From the NCBI RefSeq assembly GCF_900111565.1, contig NZ_FOIK01000001.1:1643309-1707308 (forward strand): a stretch of DNA of 64,000 nt. The letters are read 5' to 3'. Below, one piece after another: positions 17,176-24,800 of this stretch. How positions within the stretch are numbered: position 1 is the first letter of the stretch; every line of letters starts with the position of its first letter. The notes under the pieces are model-generated. The model saw only the letters and a list, made by a program, of their open reading frames with translations, ran no database searches and had not been told where the DNA came from. The translations under genes and the position numbers were made by a program. The DNA is from Paenibacillus sp. NFR01. Its GTDB lineage: Bacteria > Bacillota > Bacilli > Paenibacillales > Paenibacillaceae.

Positions 17176-18282
17176 TTACAGACCTGTGAATTCGCTCGCT
17201 TCGTAGTATTTGGAATCGATGAGTTCCTTTTGTACGTTTTCTTTGTCTACAACGATAACAGGCGTTTGTTTTGCAGGTACATCAACGCTTCCGTTGTTAT
17301 ACGAGCCGGTTGTTTGCGGGTCTTTGCCGTCCAGGATGGTCAGGGCCATATCCATGGAGTCTTTAACCAGGGTACGAACATCTTTGAACACGGTCATCGA
17401 TTGTTTGCCGTCGATGATGTACTGAATGGATGCTTTTTCAGCGTCTTGACCGGAGATTACATAGCTCTTGATTGCAGAGTCGGAAGCGAATACGTCGGCG
17501 ATGGAACGAGCAGTACCGTCGTTTGGTGCCAGGATTGCTACGTCGCCTTTCATGTCGGCAGCAGCTGCAGTCAAGTGCGTTTGCGCTTTGTTCTTAGCTT
17601 CGTTGGCATCCCAGTTGGTTGTTACTTGGGATACGATTTTACTCATTTGTTCGCGGGACAGTTCAGCAGAGTCTTGCAGAGCTACAGCTTCGCTGGAGTT
17701 CGCAATTTTGAACGTGCCGTCAGCGATTTTTGGTTGCAGCACTTGCCATGCGCCTTGGAAGAACAGGAATGCGTTGTTGTCCGTTGCAGCGCCGGCATAC
17801 AGGTACAGCGGTTGGCCGTTGCCTTTGGCATGATCAACGAGGTATTGGGCTTGAGCAGCGCCTACAGCCACGCTGTCGAAAGTTACATAGTAGTTAACGG
17901 CATCCGTGTTGGTGATCAGGCGGTCATAGGAGATCACTTTTACGCCGGCTTTTTTGGCTGCGTCAGCAGCGGCTGCAGCCGCGTCGCCGTCTTGAGGGCA
18001 GATGATCAGGACTTTGATGCCTTTGGCGATCAGCGCGTCAACGTTTTCTTTTTCTTTAGCGGAAGAACCTTGGCTGAACAGGATTTCGGCCTTGTAATCG
18101 GTTCCTTTGATCGCGTCTGTGAAGCGTGCTTCGTCTTGTACCCAACGCGGTTCGTCTTTGGTCGGCAATACGATGCCCACATCCACTTTGCTTCCGCTGC
18201 CGCTGTTACCGCAAGCGGATACCAGAACCATCAGCATTACGGTGACTAGCATGAAAGGAATCGCTTTCAATGCTTTTTTCAT
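17176..18282 (-). CDS. chvE: Sugar-binding lipoprotein of the ABC importer (ChvE-like)
   Basis: A 368-residue lipoprotein: signal peptide of about 23 residues with lipobox VSAC, then a periplasmic-binding-protein type I fold (VDVGIVLPTKDEPRW, GIKVLIICPQDGDAA, VISYDRLITNTDAVNYYVTF, VISGQDAEKASIQYI). These motifs match ChvE/xylose-binding proteins of the multiple-monosaccharide importer. It is the first gene of the operon, with AGGAGGGG upstream of ATG 18282. A possible CcpA cre box lies in its first codons (18256-18269), which would give glucose repression. Confidence 0.93.
   Translation of the reverse strand: MKKALKAIPFMLVTVMLMVLVSACGNSGSGSKVDVGIVLPTKDEPRWVQDEARFTDAIKGTDYKAEILFSQGSSAKEKENVDALIAKGIKVLIICPQDGDAAAAAADAAKKAGVKVISYDRLITNTDAVNYYVTFDSVAVGAAQAQYLVDHAKGNGQPLYLYAGAATDNNAFLFFQGAWQVLQPKIADGTFKIANSSEAVALQDSAELSREQMSKIVSQVTTNWDANEAKNKAQTHLTAAAADMKGDVAILAPNDGTARSIADVFASDSAIKSYVISGQDAEKASIQYIIDGKQSMTVFKDVRTLVKDSMDMALTILDGKDPQTTGSYNNGSVDVPAKQTPVIVVDKENVQKELIDSKYYEASEFTGL
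18256..18269 (-). promoter_or_regulatory. Candidate CcpA cre box inside the sugar-binding gene
   Basis: TGAAAGCGATTCCT on the minus strand matches the cre consensus TGWAANCGNTNWCA at all but two defined positions and lies within codons 5-9 of the first importer gene, a usual place for roadblock cre sites. A chance match is possible. Confidence 0.3.
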
Positions 18283-18451
18283 TTTCTAAACCCCTCCTGT
18301 AAGTTGGCGAATCTATTGTTTTGCTTACACCCTGATGTTATCATCCGCCCGGTTTTACCTGAATAGAAAATTCTCCTTTGTTTCTTGAATATCCTCACAT
18401 GCAAAATTGCGTTATACTGATGTAGCAAGATGCACGGAAAGGAGCTCATCC

Positions 18452-19489
18452 ATGATTATCCCAATACCAGAGATCAACTTTACCGCTTCCAGCTTCTACA
18501 ATCCCCAGCTGAACAACGTCGTGATTCTCGCTACGGGCGGAACGATTGCAGGCAGCGGCGAAGCGCACAATACACTGAATTATGAACCGGGCGCCCTGCC
18601 GATCCAGGACCTGCTGGACAGCGTGCCACATCTCGAACGGGTCGCCAACTGCGCCGGCGTTCAGGTCAGCAATCTGTGCAGCGCGGACATCACAAGCGAG
18701 CACTGGCTTACACTGGCGACGCTGATCAACACGCTTGCCCAGCGCCCGGACATTCACGGCTTCGTGATTACCCATGGGACGGATACGCTGGACGAAACCT
18801 CGTATTTCCTCAACCTGGTGCTCAAAACCGATAAACCGGTCATTATTACGGGCTCCATGCGCCCGGCGACCGCAATCAGTGCCGACGGTCCGCTGAATCT
18901 GTTCCAGTCGGTTGCACTGGCCGCGAATCCGGAAGCTTACGGACAAGGGGTGATGGTTGTATTTGCCGAAGGCATCTACAGCGGCAGGGATGTGCAAAAG
19001 GTGAATACCTTTAAGGCAAATGCCTTTGACGAGCGCGATTTCGGCTGTCTCGGCTACATGCGCGACGAACATGCTTACTTCTATACCCGTTCCCTGAAAA
19101 AGCATACGACCGCCGCGCAATTTAATATCGCCGGCCTGCAGTCGCTGCCCGTGGTCTCTGTAGCGTATTTCCATGTGGATGCCGATCCCGGCATCCTCGA
19201 TTATCTCGCCACCATTTCGAAGGGCATCGTCATCGCCGGCGCAGGCGGCGGAATCTACAGCAAGCCGTGGATCGACAAAGTCGGCAACCTGAAGAACAAC
19301 AACATTCCGGTTGTGCGCTGCTCCCGCATTTCCAGCGGGATTACGCTCAAGGACTCATACATCGATTTATCCGCCAACTCGATTCCCTGCAACAGCCTCG
19401 TGCCGCAGAAGGCGCGAATCCTGCTGTCACTCGCGCTGACGCAAACAACGGAATACCACGAAATCGGCGCCATGTTTAACGAATACTAA
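18452..19489 (+). CDS. L-asparaginase (type II-like)
   Basis: A 345-residue asparaginase that hydrolyses L-asparagine to aspartate and ammonia. Both threonine motifs are present: ILATGGTIAGSG near residue 30 and FVITHGTDTLDET near 105, the second with the catalytic Thr-Asp pair. Start ATG 18452 has AAAGGAG 7 nt upstream; no signal peptide is seen, so the enzyme is probably cytosolic despite its type II-like size. It is a single-gene unit; a TATACT hexamer at 18413-18418 may be its -10 box. Ends at terminator 19508-19555. Confidence 0.92.
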   Translation: MIIPIPEINFTASSFYNPQLNNVVILATGGTIAGSGEAHNTLNYEPGALPIQDLLDSVPHLERVANCAGVQVSNLCSADITSEHWLTLATLINTLAQRPDIHGFVITHGTDTLDETSYFLNLVLKTDKPVIITGSMRPATAISADGPLNLFQSVALAANPEAYGQGVMVVFAEGIYSGRDVQKVNTFKANAFDERDFGCLGYMRDEHAYFYTRSLKKHTTAAQFNIAGLQSLPVVSVAYFHVDADPGILDYLATISKGIVIAGAGGGIYSKPWIDKVGNLKNNNIPVVRCSRISSGITLKDSYIDLSANSIPCNSLVPQKARILLSLALTQTTEYHEIGAMFNEY

Positions 19490-19507
19490 GTTCGCCCCAA
19501 ATAAAGC

Positions 19508-19555
19508 ATCCCGCAGCCCTTTCGGCCGTCCGCCGGCAGGGCTGCGGGATTTTTG
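19508..19555 (+). terminator. intrinsic terminator of the asparaginase gene
   Basis: ATCCCGCAGCCCT/AGGGCTGCGGGAT 13-bp stem, inner GGCC/GGC pairing, then TTTTTG. Confidence 0.9.
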
Positions 19556-19626
19556 TTTGCCGCCGGGCAGAGTATCCGGTTCCTGCCCAGGGATTGACAG
19601 ACTAGAAGATATCCTCTAAAGTTAAC

Positions 19627-19650
19627 CTATTCAATAAATCAATTGAATAG
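19627..19650. promoter_or_regulatory. Probable ArsR-family operator
   Basis: Perfect 8-bp arms CTATTCAA and TTGAATAG around TAAATCAA, ending 9 nt before the regulator ATG. ArsR/SmtB proteins bind dyads of this kind (ATA-N2-CAA...TTG-N2-TAT). It would cover the promoter or the start of the transcript. Confidence 0.65.
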
Positions 19651-19659
19651 TTGAGGTGA

Positions 19660-20358
19660 ATGTATTTGGATGACAGAACGTTCAAAGATGGGCTGTTTGC
19701 CGAGTTTTCCCGCATCGGCAAATGCCTGTCCAGCCCAAAACGCCTGGAGATCCTGGATATTCTGATCCAGGGACCCAAATCAGTGGAGAGTCTTTCCCGG
19801 ATGACAGGCATGTCTATCGCCAACGTCTCCCAGCATCTTCAGACCCTGCATGCCGCTAAACTGGTCGATTCCCGCAAGCAGGGAAATTTTGTTTTCTACG
19901 AATTGGCCGATCCGGCAGTGCTTCGCTTTCTGGCCTCCTTATACGGGCTGTCGGAAAAGCAGCTGATTGAGGTCCGGCATATCAAGGAGCAATTTATGGG
20001 CCCACTCTCGGAAGTCGAAGGTGTTACACTGGAGGAGCTTAAGGAACGGCTGGATTCCGGGGAAGTTGTGCTGCTCGACGTGCGTCCGAAGGATGAATAT
20101 GAAGCAGGTCATATTCCTGGCGCCGTCTCCATCCCGATCCGGGAATTGGCGGATCGGCTGGCCACATTGCCGCGGAAAACCCGGATCGTGGCTTACTGCC
20201 GCGGCCCGTATTGCCTGATGGCAGCCCAGGCCGCCGAACTGCTGAACTCCCGGGGGTTTGAAGCCGCGCATTTCGATAAAAGCGTTCATGACTGGTACGA
20301 ATTCATGACTGCACAATCAAAGGAGGCTTCGAATGGGGTCCTTGCAGACAGTAAATAA
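19660..20358 (+). CDS. ArsR-type regulator fused to rhodanese domain
   Basis: A 232-residue two-domain protein. Residues 10-100 are an ArsR winged HTH (SPKRLEILDILIQGPKSVES, SIANVSQHLQTLHAAKLV); residues about 125-220 are a rhodanese domain (VVLLDVRPKDEYEAGHIPGA) with the active-site loop CRGPYC. The metal-binding ELCVCDL motif of arsenic sensors is absent, so it may sense sulphane sulphur or a redox state through the rhodanese Cys. ATG 19660 or, with better spacing, TTG 19666 can be the start. The last 26 nt overlap the MFS gene. Confidence 0.88.
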   Translation: MYLDDRTFKDGLFAEFSRIGKCLSSPKRLEILDILIQGPKSVESLSRMTGMSIANVSQHLQTLHAAKLVDSRKQGNFVFYELADPAVLRFLASLYGLSEKQLIEVRHIKEQFMGPLSEVEGVTLEELKERLDSGEVVLLDVRPKDEYEAGHIPGAVSIPIRELADRLATLPRKTRIVAYCRGPYCLMAAQAAELLNSRGFEAAHFDKSVHDWYEFMTAQSKEASNGVLADSK

Positions 20359-21625
20359 GCAGCAGGAAATGATGATCAGCCGTTATGCAGCCTCTCCGGA
20401 GGAACAACGTAAGCTGTTCCGGCGTACGCTGGTTACCGTCATCTTCTCCCAAATATTCGGGGGTGCCGGCCTTGCCGCCGGTATTACCGTCGGTGCTCTG
20501 CTGGCGCAGGATATGCTCGGCACGGATAATGTTACGGGCGTGCCGACGGCCCTGTTTACTTTGGGCTCGGCGCTGGCCGCCCTGCTCGTCGGCCGCTCCT
20601 CCCAGAAGCACGGAAGGCGCCTCGGGTTGGGCGCCGGTTTTATCGCCGGCAGCGTAGGCGCCATCGGCGTTATTGCCGCGGCCGTGCTGAACAGCATCGT
20701 GCTGCTGCTCGTATCGCTTTTTGTTTACGGCGCGGGATCAGCGACCAATCTGCAGGCCCGCTACGCGGGAACTGATTTGGCCATACCGAAAGAGCGGGCC
20801 ACCGCAGCGAGCATGGCGATGGTCTTCACCACGTTCGGCGCCGTCGCCGGCCCGAATCTGGTCAATCTTACCGGCGATTTCGCCAAGTCGTTGGACATCC
20901 CGAGTCTTGCTGGTCCGTTCATTCTCGCGGCGGCAGCCTACTTTGTCGCAGGAATGGTGCTGCTCGTGTTTCTGCGGCCGGACCCGTTGATCATGGCGAA
21001 GGCTTTCGCCGGCCGTTCAACGGAAGCCGGCACAGCACCCGGGCGGACGCTGGCCTCCGCCGTGGATAGGAGGGGGCTTTTTACCGGGATAGCCGTCATG
21101 GTGATGACGCAAATCGTGATGGTTGCCATTATGACAATGACTCCGGTACATATGAAGCATCACGGGCATGGACTGGGCGAAGTCGGTCTCGTTATCGGCT
21201 TCCACATCGGCTCGATGTACCTGCCTTCACTGGTTACGGGAATGCTCGTGGATAAAATCGGGCGTAAGCGTATGGCCGCGGCCGCGGGCTTCACGCTGCT
21301 GTTGTCGGGAGTCGCCGCTGCGCTGGCGCCTGCCGATTCCATGACCATGCTGATCGTGGCCCTGTCTCTTCTGGGACTGGGCTGGAACTTCGGCCTGATC
21401 AGCGGTACGGCACTGATCATCGACGCTACCACGCCCCAGAACAGGGCTAAGGTTCAAGGTTCGGTCGATGTTCTGATTGCGCTGGCCGGCGCTACCGGAG
21501 GAGCAGTATCAGGCATGGTCGTTGCCCACTCCAGTTATGCGGCGCTTTCCCTTGGAGGCAGCGTTCTTGCTGTATTGCTGCTCCCGATTCTGTTCTGGCC
21601 GTACTCCCCGAAAACTAGAAATTGA
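20333..21625 (+). CDS. MFS transporter paired with the ArsR-rhodanese regulator
   Basis: A 430-residue permease with about 12 hydrophobic segments. It has SSQKHGRRLGLG in the 2-3 loop (variant motif A) and DKIGRKRM in the second half. ATG 20333 follows AAAGGAGG and lies inside the end of the upstream regulator gene (26-nt overlap), so the two are one operon under the dyad at 19627-19650. The substrate is presumably the compound or its product that the regulator senses; sulphur oxyanions or metalloid compounds are possible but not shown. Confidence 0.88.
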   Translation: MGSLQTVNKQQEMMISRYAASPEEQRKLFRRTLVTVIFSQIFGGAGLAAGITVGALLAQDMLGTDNVTGVPTALFTLGSALAALLVGRSSQKHGRRLGLGAGFIAGSVGAIGVIAAAVLNSIVLLLVSLFVYGAGSATNLQARYAGTDLAIPKERATAASMAMVFTTFGAVAGPNLVNLTGDFAKSLDIPSLAGPFILAAAAYFVAGMVLLVFLRPDPLIMAKAFAGRSTEAGTAPGRTLASAVDRRGLFTGIAVMVMTQIVMVAIMTMTPVHMKHHGHGLGEVGLVIGFHIGSMYLPSLVTGMLVDKIGRKRMAAAAGFTLLLSGVAAALAPADSMTMLIVALSLLGLGWNFGLISGTALIIDATTPQNRAKVQGSVDVLIALAGATGGAVSGMVVAHSSYAALSLGGSVLAVLLLPILFWPYSPKTRN

Positions 21626-21636
21626 TTGCTGCAAAC

Positions 21637-21684
21637 AAAAAGCTGTCCCGTAACCGCGAAGCGGTAACGGGACAGCTTTTTCGT
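21637..21684 (+). terminator. intrinsic terminator
   Basis: Perfect 18-bp stem AAGCTGTCCCGTAACCGC/GCGGTAACGGGACAGCTT with a GAA loop, then TTTTCG; ends the ArsR-MFS operon. The A-run on the left could also stop minus-strand transcripts. Confidence 0.9.
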
Positions 21685-21801
21685 TGATACGCTGGAGAAC
21701 AGCGCTCTCCGCAGCGGCGCTCCGGGCACTCCAATCTAACGCCATCTTCCAATTCTTAAGCGGCCGAAATCCGGGAAACAGCCCGCAGCTCCGTTCTCAC
21801 C

Positions 21802-24800
21802 CTATTCCCCGCTCAATGTAACGCGGTTTCGGCCCTGCGTCTTTGACCGGTAGAGCGCGTCATCGCCCAGCTTGTAAATATCCTCTTCGCTGAAGCTGCC
21901 GACCTGAACGGCGGCAACGCCGATCGACATCGTCACCCGGCCGACTCCTGCGCTCTGCTTGTGTTCGATCTGCAGCGCCTCGATACCTTGGCGAATCGTC
22001 TCGGCCAGAGCGGCGGCTTGCTGCGGACCGTAGCCCGGCGCAAGAATCCCGAACTCTTCCCCGCCCAGGCGGAAGGCAATGGCATCGCCTGCGGCGGCCA
22101 GCGCATGCAATACGGTTCCCACACGGCGCAGCACATTATCGCCTTCGTAGTGGCCATACGTATCGTTGTATTTTTTGAAATCGTCGATATCCATCATGAG
22201 ATAACCGAGATAGCTGTTATTTAGCTTCGCTTTGCTTACCTGCTCGCGGAAAGTCTGATTGAAATAACGCCGGTTGTAAAGGCCGGTCAGCTCATCCGTA
22301 ATGGAAATCCGCTCGATCAGGTGAATGTAACGGTTCAGCTCCTGATTGTTCAGCTCCAGCTCCCTTGTCCGTTCCGCTACCAGATCTTCCAGATGCTCCT
22401 TATGCTTGCGCAGCTCTTCTTCCGCCTGCTTCCGCAGGGTTATATCCTTCACCGTGCCCTGTATTGCCGGACGATTCTGGAACGTGGTCATCGTCACCTT
22501 ATGAATAACGATAATCTCCCGCTGGCCGTTCTTATGCAGCAGCCGGGTTTCGTATTCCTGCGGTGCTTCGATACCATTCAGCCGGTCGGCGTAATACCCC
22601 ATCACTTTGGAACGTTCATCCGGGCTTAAAAACGTATCAAACGGCATGCCGATCATCTCTTCCAGCCCGTAGCCCAGCATGTCGGCCAGCATTTGATTCA
22701 CGTATTTGCATTTTTGGTCCTGTGAGATAAAAATGCCGTCCTGCATGTGGTGCACAAGCGCGCGGTATTTCTCCTCGGAACGCTCCAGTTCGGAATACAG
22801 GCTGGCGTTCTCCAGCGAGAATACCATTTCGCGCGACAGCAGGTTAATCACCTTGATCCGTTCCTCGGTAAATGCCCCGCGCAGCAGATTATTCTCCAGA
22901 TAGATGACGGCAACCGTCTTGTTCTGGTTGATCAGCGGCATGCAGATCACGGATTTGGGCTGTTCTTCCGCGATATAAGGATCATTCGCCAAATCCAGTT
23001 CTGCGTAGGCATCGTTCAGCACAACGGTTTGTCCGTCCGCCTCCACCCGCCGGATCAAGGTCATCGGCAAGCGGGCAACCTCCCGGGAGTGATGCATCGT
23101 GACGGCGATTTTATCCTCCTCCGGCCGGTATTCGCCCTCCACCGCCAATCCGGCGGCTGCAGTCATGCGAATGCAGCCCCGCTGTGCTCCGGCGGTCTTG
23201 ATCACAATCTCCATCAGCGCGGCAAGCAGTTGATCCAGCTCGATTTCTTTGGAGATCGCCTGGGAAGCCTGCATGACGGATTGCAGGTCGATGCTTTCGC
23301 TGTGATCCGAAAGCGAGCGTCCGGACGCCGCGACTTTGTATTCGGATACGCCGGTCAACTGCGGATAGTGTTCGCGCAGGAAACGAACCTTCGCTTTGGC
23401 TCCCCATACCGAATAATAATATATCGACTGCTTCAGCAGGTAGGCTGCGTAGCCTTCCATTCCCCGGCCGGCATAAAATTTCGCCGCAAGCTCATGAGCC
23501 AGCGCCTTGTACCGGACAAACCCGCTTTCTTCGCAAGCCGCGATCGCCTGCTGGTACAAGCGGCCGGCATCATCGGCTTTGCCGCCGATTCTCGCCCATT
23601 CCGCCCGCATCAGCAGTTCATGCTGGCGGAACGTCCCGGGGGCATGGGCAGCCCATTTGCGCACCCGGCCCAGCTCCTTGCGCATCTTCGCCCGCGCACG
23701 CCTGCGGGCGGCGAAGCCCATAGACTCATAACCGCCGGCCATATTCAGAAAGGCATACAGAGAATATTCCTCCATAAATGCCGACCCCGCGAGTGTGCCG
23801 ATGACGCCGTTTGCTCTGGCAAGATGCTCTTGCGCTTCATGATAACGTTCATACGCAAAAAACTGCTTCATTTTGTGGATATGGAAAATCGCGACACCGG
23901 AATAATAATTGGCTGCCTCCAGCTCTTCCAGATAAGCCTGTTCGCTGAAGTCCTCTCCATCGAAAGAGAGAGAATCCGTTAACAATCCGGCCAGTCCCCG
24001 GTGATACTGCCGGGCAAGTTTGGCGGTCGCCAGCGCTTCCTTATATTTGGTCTGCCCGATCAGGCCGATCATCCGGTCGCTTTCCTGGAGAAAAGCAGCG
24101 ATCTCCATTTCCGGATTCCACAAATGGATATAGTACGCCGCATGGGCCAAATACAGCAAATCCCCGTTCTGGAGCCCGGAGGTCAGCGCCGAGCCAAACC
24201 AATCCTTCAGGGAAGACCACGGCTCGGTCCAAACATGGCTGAACAGGGTGTACAGCACCCGGGAAGCGCTGCGCCACTGGCGGTCGCCAAATTTGTCATT
24301 GATGGTCACGCCAAGGCGGCCGAATTCATAGGCTCCCTTTACATCGCCAAATCCGGAGAGCAGCATCGCATAGCCGATAAAAGCCAGCGCCGATTCCGGC
24401 GAAATGCCATGCTTCAGCGACAAACCGACCTTCTTGAGCACGACAAAACCAAACAGCGCGGTTTCTCCGGAAATAAACGCGGGCGGAATAAAATTGATCA
24501 GGAGACGCATGACCCGCTTCAGTTCGGGATCAGCCATCTCCGGCGCATTGAGGATCGCTTTGACGTTCCTGCCGCGCAGCGCGGCTTTGACTTTGACCAG
24601 CTCTTTCAGGACGGCGACCATGGTCACCTTCTGCGGCACGGATACCCCAAGCTCGCGTAATCCATTGCGGCCGGCCGTTATGGCCTCCTGCATCATCCCG
24701 AGGTACATGTAATGCGTAGCCTGCATTTCATAAATGCCCGCACGCTGCGGCTTATCGCCGGAACGGCGAAGGAGTTCGGCGCAAGCTTCATCGCCTTCAA

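Noticed and set aside
18413..18418. TATACT as a -10 box of the asparaginase gene.
   Set aside because: No fitting -35 hexamer at 16-18 nt upstream, so it is mentioned only in the gene entry.
22747..23982. Plus-strand frame of 411 codons opposite the giant kinase.
   Set aside because: Antisense shadow; the minus-strand gene has intact GAF and PAS coding here.
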